Shown piece after piece: positions 44,814 to 54,529 of a stretch of 64,000 nucleotides of DNA (position 1 is its first letter; every line of letters starts with the position of its first letter). The notes below the pieces were generated by a model, which was not told the DNA's origin, ran no database searches, and was given only the letters and a program-made list of their open reading frames with translations. A program made the position numbers and the translations under genes. This stretch comes from Acanthosepion pharaonis (taxonomy: Eukaryota; Mollusca; Cephalopoda; Sepiida; Sepiidae): assembly GCA_903632075.3 (NCBI GenBank), contig CAHIKZ030004276.1:337001-401000 (forward strand), given 5' to 3'.

Positions 44814-46337
44814 CAGTGGGGGAAATTTTTATAAATGTAAAAGCCTTAAATAAAACAAATCTCGGCACATTTTATGTATAAAGAATAATAAACTTAATTA
44901 ATTCTTATTCTAACAGAAATTAATGCATTTTTTAAATTCTAATTGGTGAAAAAAGTATTCGTACAAATCAATTATTAGAATAAAATAATCAATTAATTAT
45001 GAAAAAAGTATATTCTAGAATGTTCCAGTAATGTTATCAGTAATTATTGTTAACGCTATTAGTCATTATCAGAGAATTCTGCAATTTCTAGTCTTACGAG
45101 AAGGTTCTAATAATGCCTAAAGTTAAAGAATTGAATATTTCACAAAAACAACACATTTTGTCTCTTTGGAAAGATGGGAACAGTTACAGAACGATTTCTA
45201 ACAACCTGAATATTCCTTTTACTATAATTGCTTCGTTCATTGCAAGGTTTAAAACTCATAACAGCGTCGAAAACCAAAGATGAATAGGTGCTCCGAGGAA
45301 GATTTCTCTAAGATCAGCAAGGATATTAGGACGCCAGATCCAACAAAATCCACAGGTTACCCAAGAAGAGCTGCAGGGACATCTGCGTACATTAGGGATT
45401 AAAGTAACCAAGCATATAAACAGTCTGAAATCACGCGTCCCAAGGAAGACTCCACTCCTCTTGAAACGACACAGAGATGCTAGGCTAAAATTCGTTAGAG
45501 AGCATAAGGATAAAGAATATTCGTTTTGGGAAAAAGTACTATGGACAGATGAAACTAAAATAGAGTTGTTTGGTCATAATTATCGAAATCATGTGTGGAG
45601 GAAGGACGGTGAAGCCTACTTACCAAAGAACACATTGCCAACTGTAAAGTTTGGTGGTGGCAGTATCATGATCTGGGGCTGTTTTTTCTGCAAAAGGTGT
45701 TGACAGAATATCAATAACAGATGGCAAGATGAATGCCGAAAGATACCAGAAAATCCTGCAAAACAATTTAATGTGTTCTGTTGAGAGACTTCGGCTACCT
45801 CCTGATTGTGTTTTCCAACTGGATAATGATCCTAAGCATACCGCTAGATCTACAAGGAAATGGTTAGCTGGAAGTAACGTTGATGTCTTGCAATGGCCAA
45901 GTCAGTCCCCAGACTTGAACCCAATCGAGAATTTATGGCGATATTTGAAAATTCAAATTGGGAAAAGAGCACCAACAAATATCAAGAATTTGAAGACAAT
46001 ATGCCAAGAAGAATGGGACAAAATACCACTCAATGTGTGCAAATCATTAGTTGAGATGTACAGGAATAGACTGGTAGCTGTTGAACTCAATAAAGGATAT
46101 TCCACAAAGTATTAAATTAAGTTAATATGCTTTTTTTTGTTTTGTACGAATACTTTTTTCATCAGTTAAAATGAAAAAGAATGCATTAATTTCTGTTAGA
46201 ATAAGAATTAATTAAGTTTATTATTATTATTTAATAAAATGTATCTTTACACATAAAATGTATCAAAATTTGTTTTAGTTAAGGCTTTTACATTTATAAA
46301 AATACAATTTTTCATGTGTACGAATATTTATTTCCCC

Positions 46338-46340
<3 letters not shown>
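44814..46340 (+). mobile_element. Tc1-family transposon with IR/DR ends, nearly intact
   Basis: TA (44812-44813) is followed by 'cagtgggggaaat' and the right end is 'atttcccccac|ta' at 46340. Terminal inverted repeats span about 44814-44970 and 46140-46340. The inner direct repeat 'gtattcgtac' is at 44955-44964 and, inverted, at 46144-46153. The outer copy survives on the right only (46318-46327); the left has lost about 30 bp including its outer copy. The last two terminal bases on the right are also missing. The layout is the IR/DR arrangement of Sleeping-Beauty-like Tc1 elements. Confidence 0.92.
45113..46115 (+). pseudogene. Tc1-type DD34E transposase with two disabling lesions
   Basis: The start ATG (45113) opens 'MPKVKELNISQKQHILSLWK', a paired-type helix-turn-helix, followed by a second DNA-binding half ('ARILGRQIQQNPQVTQEELQ'). 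The DDE core is complete: Asp in 'VLWTDETKIELFG' (about 45540), Asp in 'FQLDNDPKHTAR' (about 45815) and Glu in 'SPDLNPIENLW' (about 45923), with 34 residues between the last two. The expected length of about 335 codons is preserved. Lesions: an in-frame TGA at 45281-45283 (the form of a CGA change) and a frameshift in the T run at about 45679-45684. Two lesions in about 1 kb mean a fairly young copy. Confidence 0.92.

Positions 46341-46342
<2 letters not shown>

Positions 46343-46371
<29 letters not shown>
46343..46371. repeat. (AT)n microsatellite at the transposon edge
   Basis: About 14 TA dinucleotides starting at the TA target site of the Tc1 element. Confidence 0.9.
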
Positions 46372-46379
46372 CAGGTATA

Positions 46380-46850
46380 TTATAACTAAACTCTCATATT
46401 GAAAAAAATAACTTTTATTTAAGCTGTTCATTTATGGTTGGTTAACTTAAAACCTTTTTTTAATATAGACTTTTCTTTGTCAATAAAACAGAAAAGCTGT
46501 AAAATTTGTATTTGGCAAGTCATTTTTTCTATTTTCTTGGAATAAACTAATAACTTAACATTTACTTCAGCTTCTGTAGAAAAAATACGTTTCCACGAAT
46601 ATTAGATCCGTTTTTCTATTTTCTCATAAATAAAAATTAAAAAAAGATTGTTGTAAATGCTGACGTTAAGCAAACCCTGAAAAGTGCAATGCGTTAATTC
46701 CGATTATAAATCGCTCCTCCACCTTCCAAAATATAATTCTGCAATCATATTGTCAAATTTGTCTCTCTGCTCTGATATGACAAATTCCTGTGCGAGAGGA
46801 ATGAATACAACATCATACCTGTCTAAATAGCATCAACGGCATTTCGGACT
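46380..46850. other. AT-rich sequence, nothing recognised
   Basis: No frame, RNA or repeat supported. Confidence 0.5.
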
Positions 46851-46859
46851 TCACGGCAT

Positions 46860-47820
46860 TTCGGCTGGGATGAAAGTGTAGTATATGTTCTCTCCTCATT
46901 TGAGAAAGAAGAAAGCGGCAGAACTTCCTCATTGCACTAAGAGAGATGGGAGTTGGTGTTAATAATGACGCCAGCATGATAGCCACCTCAGGGATTGTGC
47001 AGTTTTTGTCCTTGTCCTATATGAAGCTTATGGATACCCCACATTAAAAAATACCTTGTGTCGCATTGTGCCTTAGCGGAGAGACCAAGTGAATATTATC
47101 TCTGGCTGGGATCAAAGTGTAATATCCATTCTATCTTCCTCTTAAAATTACAAAGGAAGCCCTCGTTGCATGAAAGATAGAGAGTTCATGGATGCCAGCG
47201 CAACAATGGTCGCCAGCACTAGGCAGTTTTTCCCCTTGAGCGATATATACGTCACCTTCTACCAGTGTGGGAAGTGGGTAAATAGTAAATCAAATTATAG
47301 TATATGTTCTCACTTGTTCTGGCCAGGATAGGATAGGTGGTTGAAATTTAGTATATGTTCAATGTAGTATATGTTCAAACTATTCAATACTTCCTCACCC
47401 TCTGGAGAGGCTATAATAATTACCTGTCGTTCTCAAATGAAAAAGTGCTGAAGGGATTTGAGCCGTTTTTGTTCTAATCTATGTTCGCAGATCACATTAT
47501 GTTCAACTTTAAAAACGATCTTGTATCACATTCCGTTCTAACAGGCGTGCTGATAAATACTTCAGGATTTATCAGTATGCCTGTAAGGTTTCAATCCCGG
47601 GGACCAAGGAAACCTGGTCCCCAGGATTCAAAACTTACAGCATCACCTTCCTCGTTGCACTAACAAAGAGAGGGTTGATTTGATACCGGTGCCAGCATAA
47701 CAGAGATTATGGAAATTAAGAAAATGTGTTCTTGGTCTGTATGTACAGTATCCCACATTAAACTTATCTTGTATCAAATTCTGTCACTATTAGTGAAAAG
47801 GGTATATACCGTCATTTAAA
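46860..47820. repeat. Dispersed repeat family D, three adjacent diverged copies
   Basis: The pattern 'ttcctcattgcactaagaga' ... 'gccagca' ... 'cccacattaaa' ... 'ccttgtgtcgcattgtg' occurs at about 46924-47085. It recurs partially at 47160-47260 and again at 47648-47800. A fourth copy is at 58800-58945. 'tagtatatgttc' recurs four times within the block. No coding similarity; class unknown. Confidence 0.6.
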
Positions 47821-48124
47821 ATCCCGTTTTAAAATATTCCTGGTTTTATATTGGTTATTTTTTTGTAGATCCATTCTTACACTGTAAACATTTTGTTTTA
47901 ATTTTAAATACACATTTTGATGAGAAAGCTGATATTTCTAAAAAAAAAAAAATAACAGGAAGATGGGGTTTTCTGGTTTATTTTGAAAATTAATATGGCA
48001 ATTATGATTTTAAAGAAATGACACGGCTCATCGACTGAAATCAGGAAAACATATTTAGTCTTCTGTTTATTTCTACTTACTCACCAGGTCTCTCTATAAA
48101 GCAAAAAAAAATGACCAAACCCTA

Positions 48125-48300
48125 AAATTTTGATTGATTGATTGCATTGTTTTCGACGGCTTATCAATCCCTTGCAGGTTATTTAAAGCCAGAAAATATT
48201 TTTAGATTGTAGGATTTTTTTTTTTTTTGGGGGAGATACAAGTCTTACATAGCTGGGGTGGGGAGAAGAAGTAGAGTCGTACATAATCTGAATTTGATAA
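48125..48300 (-). mobile_element. 5S-SINE tail fragment, antisense
   Basis: 'cggcttatcaatcccttgca', 'aaagccagaaaatattttta' and 'agctggggtggggagaagaa' match the antisense tail of the family. The head is missing. Confidence 0.65.
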
Positions 48301-48454
48301 ACAAACAAGATAATGTGGCTATAAAGTGGGGGACAATTCTATATTAGATCAATATATAAACTGATCCTTCACTTTGTGGCCACTGTAGTTTTTATACATT
48401 TATGTTCCAGAGATTGTAAATAAATCAAGGAGATATGCCTATGTAGATAATTAG

Positions 48455-48850
48455 TATTTGATTCATTGATTTGTTTTTTTTTTTTACGGCTTGTCAACCC
48501 TTTGCAAGTTATTTGAAACCAGAAAATATTTTTAAATTTTAAGAAGTTTTTGGAAGATAATAACGATTTAGTGATTCAAGCTTACTAATTAATCCGTAGC
48601 TGGGGGATAAGAGGTTGATTCATACCTTTCCCAAGGAAGCCTCAGGCAGTGTCGAAATTATAGGACAATAAGCCTGATCAGTCATCCTAGTAAAGTCCTG
48701 CTCTTTGTAAGTGAATATAACGAACCCAACTGGAATTGGAACTCAGCTGTTCGCTTTACAATTAAGAGCCATTATCCATTACTCCACGAGGTATCCTCAA
48801 AGAGATGCTAACCAGACTCGACGTTGCTTAACTTCGGTGATTGTACAGGG
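48455..48850 (-). mobile_element. 5S rRNA-derived SINE, antisense, with a body insertion
   Basis: Tail 'cggcttgtcaaccctttgca' (48487), body 'ctgggggataagaggttgat', 'aacccaactggaattggaac' (48723) and the 5S head 'cgacgttgcttaacttcggt' (48818-48837). About 60 bp around 48648-48705 do not match other copies. The 5' 25 bp of the 5S head are lost. Confidence 0.85.
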
Positions 48851-49099
48851 TTGTGAGTCATCCAGTAAAACAAAATCTCATGAATAGCATAACTGTTTTT
48901 TTTTTTGTTTTTTTTTTTTTTTTTTGGGGGGGTTCTGGGGTTAACTTTGGCTATTCTGAAATTTATAAAACCTTAAAAGCCGAGGAAATCCTTGTTCATC
49001 TCTCGGATATTAAGTCATTTTGAAACAACAGGTAATCTTGTCGGAAAGAAAGGATCTGGAACGCTGAAAGCCTAGTCATGTAGGGATGCTGACCACCTG

Positions 49100-49430
49100 T
49101 AGAAAATCGGTTCTCAAAGACAGGAAGAAAACTGACAAGATCTGTCAACAGAATCCGTGTCCTTTTCTTTCAAGATTTCAGGTGGCATAATGCAGATTTT
49201 TGTGCATTGAAAGTTTCTTTCCAAGAGATGCTACTTTGTAGAACACTCTCCCAAGAGGATGCTTGCACGATCTTTATAATATTAGCCTCTTCAAGTCTAA
49301 GGTCAACCAATTCTGGGTATGACGATAAACTACATCCGGCAGGAAGGTCTCTGATCGGGAGATAGGAGGTTTTGAGGAGCGTGAAAGCCCATCTTAATTG
49401 CTGTAATTTGGGAAAGAGAATCATCTCGGC
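49100..49430. repeat. Unclassified dispersed repeat, antisense copy
   Basis: On the minus strand 'ctgccggatgtagtttatcg' / 'tcatacccag' (about 49320-49350) is identical to the plus-strand stretch at 58120-58150 directly upstream of a family A LINE end. An 84-codon minus-strand frame spans it, but I do not recognise the protein. It may be LINE ORF or leader sequence. Confidence 0.45.
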
Positions 49431-49509
49431 GACTTCTCAATACTCCTTTGTAAGAAATGTCTGTTAAATAAATTATTTGTATTTACAAACATATAAATGA
49501 ATTCAAGAG

Positions 49510-49790
49510 TTATAGCAACGTCAGCGGTCCTCTGGTGGCAACCACCGGCAAGACACTAGTGGCCTCTAACGGTCCACCCGTCGTAATATTGCCGAGAGGA
49601 ACATGTCAGCGGTCCTATAGCGGGCCACTAGTGGTAAAAGCTAATGGCATGTGGCAGATTGATGGTCACCGTGTAGGATTATTGTTGTTGTTGTTGTTGA
49701 AGATAATGCGTATGAAGTCGCCGATTGGTCGTCAACGCAGTTGCACTGACCATCCACGATGTTGCGTCACAGCGAGGCTTTAAATTATGA
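49510..49790. other. GC-rich block with internal repeats and (GTT)n
   Basis: 'gtcagcggtcctctggtggc' and 'gtcagcggtcctatagcggg' are two diverged versions of one motif 77 bp apart, each followed by cactagtgg. A short (TTG) tract follows at 49683-49698. The composition stands out from the AT-rich flanks. Origin unknown; a SINE-like or foreign fragment is possible. Confidence 0.35.
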
Positions 49791-51190
49791 GAAATTTTAG
49801 CGTCTTTTCACGGTGAAAATCACATTGATTTGGAAATTCTTACAAAAATCAGATATTTGTCAAATTTTAATGAAACTTTAAGAACACATTCACAAATGAA
49901 TGAAATTATTCTAGAAATCTGTCACTTTCAGAAAATCTTTGCAAAAGTATTTCAAAATGAATTTAAATGATTGGGTTGAGTTTTTGTTTTTAATCGCTAA
50001 AAATGGTTAAATATTTACAAATCGGTCAACACAACGTAATTCTCCTTATTAAAAAAATCCTTCAAAAATAAAATATACTTTTCTGAAATGTAATTCAAAG
50101 AAGATTAGCTGATTTGAAACAAATATTACTTACTTTTAGTTTAAAATATCACAGAAAAGCATTTTTAACACGGAGGTGGATATTTTTATGAGGTGTTGAC
50201 AACTTTCTCGCTAAACTCTCGTTTGGGAATTTTTTCGAATTTTTTTTAAAATTATTCTAACAATTACTTAGTGAATATAACGTGAACACATTTTGTAAAC
50301 ATTTTTAACCACACAGTAATCTTTAAAATTCTGTAAAATATTGTAAAGTAATCTAATATTTTATTGAATTTTAGGTACTTTGGCTTTTTAGTTTTACTTA
50401 CGAAGAGACTAGTTGAGGAAATGTTAGAAAATTACCAATAAATTTTAAATTTACTATAGTTACCGCTCTTATTTTCTAATAATATCGTGTATAGACTCTG
50501 TATTTACAAAACTTTAAACGTTTATATACACCAAAACATTCTAAATTCTTTTTAAAATACAGGGGATTGCTGAATTGTAGTAATTTTTTTAGAGTTTTTA
50601 CTTTATAATAAATATCACTTCAATATCAATATAACTCCACAAATCAATACAGAATTTTAAAAGATCTAAAACTTTATAAATTATCATAATTAAAAATAAT
50701 TAAAAATTAAAACAATTCTTGTAAAAATTCATTATTCAAAAAAATTTTTTTCTTAAGACAAAAGTGTCCATAATATATATTTTTCCTAAAAGCAATTAAA
50801 AGATTTTCTAATTTAATATTATCTTAGTTTTATTACCTTTGTTATTTCACGATTTAGAGCAGATTTTCTGTAACTGGGGTCCTGTTTTACAAAAAGAATT
50901 TGATGATTCCAATTCTCCGAAGACTTGTCCTTATAACTAATATAAACTTTCAGCGCTACAAAAATATATTTCTCGGAATTTTACAAAATTAAATAAGTAG
51001 GTGGTAACAATGTCAAACAATATTTTTGCGAAGATTTTCTAAAAATGAAACATTTCTAAATTAATTTAATTCATTTGTGAATAAGTTCCGAAAGTTTCAT
51101 TAAAATCCGACAATTATCCCATGTTTGCAATATTTTTTCAAATCAATGCGTTTTTTACCACAAAAAGTTTCCATACTAATTTATGGTCAC
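49790..51190. mobile_element. 1.4-kb element with long inverted repeats
   Basis: The left part (49790-49965: 'cacattgatttggaaattct', 'attttaatgaaactttaaga', 'cacaaatgaatgaaatta') is repeated in reverse complement at 51025-51190. The interior is very AT-rich with no transposase. A third version of the right half is at 59410-60000. It has the shape of a non-autonomous foldback-type DNA element. Exact ends and target duplication are unclear. Confidence 0.75.
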
Positions 51191-51589
51191 CCGCTAACAC
51201 AAGAAAAACAACATTTTTAGCCACAATTTTGAAGGTTTTACAAAAGGAATAAGAATATAATTTGATAATAAAAACATCTTTCCTCTTAATAACATTATCG
51301 TATGTAAGAAGGTATATGTACTCATGACAGCATCTGCAGTATCAGCTGAAGCATCAGGTGAATGCTATAAAGCTTGCATTTTTAAATCTAAACCAACACT
51401 CAGCCTGATTTTTTTTCCTTGCACAGAAAAAGACAATGGAAAGCAAAAAACACCGACAAGAGAATGAATTTCTTTTTTTTACTAAAAACGAAACTGAAAG
51501 AAAATCTGTTCATACTTCAGAATGATTCATTTATTTTTATTATTTCTTGCTAAATCTTTGATATTTTTTCACTGCTGAATTATCAAAGC

Positions 51590-51760
51590 ATTGCTTCCTG
51601 GCCGTGTTGGCTCATTTTGTGGGAACAAAAGTTGCCATTTAGAGGAAATTAATGATTATAAAGACACTGACAGCGATTTCCCATGGGCGCTGCCATTTTG
51701 GTTTCAATAATATACTCTGCAGCAGAGACTAAACTAAAAGACACCTCCAAGACACAATAT
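51590..51760. other. Motif-dense, non-repetitive stretch (candidate regulatory element)
   Basis: It contains 'tttgtgggaacaaaa' (Su(H)/RBPJ-like), 'attaatgattataaag' (paired homeodomain-like TAATnATTA) and 'gcgctgccattttgg' (YY1-like). It has no simple repeats or open frame. A regulatory role is inference only. Confidence 0.28.
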
Positions 51761-52159
51761 CATAATAATACCTCACAAAACAGGTTATATTGCACGCCGT
51801 TATATGTCTACATTACTTGAAAATAGCAAGTTAGTTTGTTACACATTCGAGGAATCGACATTTCACGGTTTCATGAAACTTATATACAGGTTGATAGTAG
51901 GGAATGTAATGTCTGCATATTTTTGTATCGAAACGTAAACAAAAGGAATCTGTTTTTTTTTTCTTGTTTTTTTTTTTTTTCGAATGAATTTTTTATTAAT
52001 CCGACAGATTTTTTCACTTTAAACATTATTTTAGTGGATACTCGTTTTTTAAGTAGACGCTCCTTTATGTATTAAACTGTATATTTATCTACATTCGTCT
52101 ACTGTCTTGAATGTTCGAGAAATCTTATCAAAGAAAAAATGAACTCTCTGATATTTAAC

Positions 52160-52385
52160 TATTATTATGTATATAGGTTATTATCTAGATTATTCTATAA
52201 GTTACGTTATTACTATTATGCATATAGGTTATTCTATAGGTTATGTGTTATTACTATGATGTATATAGGTTATTATCTAGGTTATTCTATAAGTTACGTT
52301 ATTACTATTAGTATTATGCATATAGGTTATTCTATAGGTTATGTGTTATTACTATTGTGTGTAGAGGTTATTATCTAGGTTATGT
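52160..52385. repeat. About 100-bp minisatellite, 2.2 copies
   Basis: 'tatataggttattatctag', 'tattctataagttacgttat' and 'ctataggttatgtgttatta' recur in order, each unit itself built from 'ataggttatt' sub-repeats. Confidence 0.9.
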
Positions 52386-52439
52386 GCCAGCATATTCATA
52401 AAAGAAAAACAAATATGAATCACCCCTTCTTCATACAAA

Positions 52440-52797
52440 TTGAAAAAAGTTTATTGATTTATTTTTTACGGCTTATCAACCATTTGTAGGTTATTTAAAG
52501 CCAGAAAAATTATTTTTAATGATACAAGTTCTACTATTTAACCCATATCTGGGGGAGAAGAGGTGGATTCCTACCTTTCCCAAGGGTATTTGTGCATAAA
52601 TGAATATAACGAACCCGATTGGAATTGGAACTCAGCTCTCCAATTTCCAATCCTGAGCCGTTATTCTTTACACCACCCGCATATTCAAGCTTGCAGCACC
52701 AAGCGGTCACCCATCTAGATGCTGACCAAGCTCGACGTTGCTTAACTGGTGTTCGTACGAGAACCGGTATTTCGACGTGATATGGACGTGAGCCAAA
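52440..52797 (-). mobile_element. 5S rRNA-derived SINE, full-length reference copy, antisense
   Basis: On the minus strand the first about 100 bp (52797-52697) match 5S rRNA from the start of the molecule. 'gagaaccggt' precedes the internal promoter region 'agttaagcaacgtcgagctt' (antisense at about 52728-52747). Box C is 'agatgggtgaccgcttgg' (antisense 52699-52716), and the terminal stem is ggtgctg. A body follows ('tggaattggaac' reversed), then a tail with 'aacctacaaatggttgataa' in sense and an A-rich end. This is the SINE3-type architecture. One short deletion in the head relative to 5S ('aactggtg' for aacttcggtg). Confidence 0.9.
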
Positions 52798-52924
52798 TTG
52801 AATATGAAATTGAACAAAAGAAGATTTAAGACAATGATGAAAAATGATAAACCAAATATAAATTGTTTCAACCTTTTAATTTTCAAATTATGATCTAGGT
52901 CAGTGGTTCTCAAACTTTTTTTAC

Positions 52925-53690
52925 CCATGGACCCCGTTACCATTCTTTTTTTTTTTCCTGGTGGACCCCGTTACCCTTAATTTTTTTTTTCCTAATGGAC
53001 CACGTTACACTTCAATTTTTTTTTTTCATGGTGGACCCCGTTACACTTCATTTTTTTTTCATGGTGGACCCCGTTACCCTTCATTTTTTTTTCATGGTGG
53101 ACCCCGTTACCCTTCATTTTTTTTTTCATGGTGGACCCCGTTACCCTTCATTTTTTTTTTCTAATGGACCACGTTACACTTCATTTTTTTTTTCATGGTG
53201 GACCACGTTACAATTCATTTTTTTTTTTCATGGTGGACCCCGTTACCCTTCATTTTTTTTTCATGGTGGACCCCGTTACCATTCATTTTTTTTCATAATG
53301 GACCACGTTACACTTCATTTTTTTTTTCATGGTGGACCCCGTTACCCTTCATTTTTTTTTTTCATGGTGGACCCCGTTACCCTTCATTTTTTTTTCATGG
53401 TGGACCCCGTTACTCTTCATTATTTTTTCCTAATGGACCACGTTACAATTCATTTTTTTTTTCATGGTGGACCCCGTTACCCTTCATTTTTTTTTTCATG
53501 GTGGACCCGTTTCATTTTTTTTTTTTCATGGTGGACCCCGTTACCCTTCATTTTTTTTTCATGGTGGACCCCGTTACCCTTCATTTTTTTTTCCTAATGG
53601 ACCACGTTACACTTAATTTTTTTTTCCTGGTGGACCCCGTTACTATTCTTTTTTTTTTCCTGGTGGACCCCGTTACCCTTCTTTTACAAT
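52925..53690. repeat. 33-36-bp minisatellite inside the hAT element, about 22 units
   Basis: Unit 'ggtggaccccgttacccttc' + a T8-T12 run + 'cat', alternating irregularly with a variant 'aatggaccacgttacacttc' ending tcc. T-run length varies, so the period drifts. The first unit, 'acccatggaccccgttacca', is continuous with the hAT end. 'tatggaccccagaaatatta' occurs at the other end of the element (about 54019). Long plus-strand frames across it (194 and 200 codons) are repeat artefacts. Confidence 0.95.
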
Positions 53691-53804
53691 GTTTCTTCCA
53701 TGGTCATGCCCAAGGGGAGCAGGGCTCTTCAGGCATTTATTTATGCACTCTGATTAAAAAATTTAATAAATCAATTTAAGTTAAAAAAAGAAGGGCATAT
53801 TTAT

Positions 53805-53990
53805 TTAATGAGATTCCTGTGGTTGATGCTGCTCAGTGAGTTTCATTATATCTGGTTTCATCGATGTTAATGATCGTCGAGCATCGCCTCTTTTCACAAT
53901 GTCAAGTATATTGTGAACTTTTTATAACAGTTTAGAAACACAACTAAATCCCGATTCAACAAGATGATGGAAAAGCAATAATATCAATGT
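53805..53990 (-). pseudogene. hAT transposase C-terminus (ZBED5/Buster-like)
   Basis: On the minus strand 'FHHLVESGFSCVSKLL' (about 53973-53926) is followed by a frame-broken stretch and then 'DARRSLTSMKPDIMKL' and Q-P-Q-E-S-H, stop at 53807-53805. This is the hATC end of the Buster/ZBED5-like branch (form: E-x-G-F-S-x-V-x-x-L-x-x-K-x-R-N-x-L, L-T-x-x-K-P-x-I-x-x-L). Upstream catalytic parts are missing. Confidence 0.8.
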
Positions 53991-54334
53991 GGTCCCCTAA
54001 TTTGTTATATATTTGCCTATGGACCCCAGAAATATTACATGCCCCACCCGCTAGGGCCCGTGTAGACCCCAGTTGAGAACCTCTGATCTAGGTTATGTAT
54101 AAAAATGGCTCACCGCACCAATCCGAAAATATTAATCATTACTTGCATTGTTGCGTGAAAGATGAAATGATACAAAAGAAAATAATTAAATATTTCTTCT
54201 CGAAATATCTAAAATGCCTTTACTTCAAATAATTGAACTCCAGTGTTGTGAATTTTATGGATGGTCAAAATGACAAAACACCATAATAAAAATCAAGGAA
54301 CGCATTTTAATATCTGTCTATATTTCGGAGATGA

Positions 54335-54525
54335 AAGTATTATGTACACTATTTACATTATTCGGACTATTGTCCTCATCTTTGTTGTCATATCTATCAC
54401 AACGTTTCGGCCGTTGTACGCTCCGGCCTTCTTCAGGTGGTTGGAATGTCAAATTTTATTTCGCACGCTGGGGTAGACTGTTCCCCGTGCCATGTGAATT
54501 AACAGGAGATAACTGATAACTGACA
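54335..54525 (-). mobile_element. SINE 3' half with hammerhead-like motif, antisense
   Basis: On the minus strand: 'ttatctcctgttaattcaca', 'cagtctaccccagcgtgcga', then 'cctgaagaaggccggagcg', 'acaacggccgaaacgttgtg' and 'gaggacaatagtccgaataa'. It matches the 3' half of the SINE at 7262-7575 and is better preserved. Confidence 0.8.
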
Positions 54526-54529
54526 TCCA

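Larger units (their letters stand above)
52901..54085 (-). mobile_element. hAT element deletion derivative with 8-bp target duplication
   Basis: The identical 8-mer atctaggt flanks it at 52893-52900 and 54086-54093. Ends are inverted: left 'cagtggttctcaaac', right in reverse complement 'cagaggttctcaactgg'. These are canonical hAT features. The right half holds a minus-strand C-terminal transposase fragment. The left subterminal region has expanded into a minisatellite of about 760 bp. The N-terminal and central transposase are deleted. Confidence 0.93.

Noticed and set aside
52697..52797. Functional 5S rRNA gene
   Set aside because: It carries a deletion and substitutions, runs into a SINE body, and similar partial heads occur at several other loci.
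52961..53779. Two long plus-strand frames with H-G-G-P-R-Y-P-S-F-F repeats
   Set aside because: They translate the minisatellite inside the hAT element. T-run length changes shift the frame between units, and no start context or family supports a protein.
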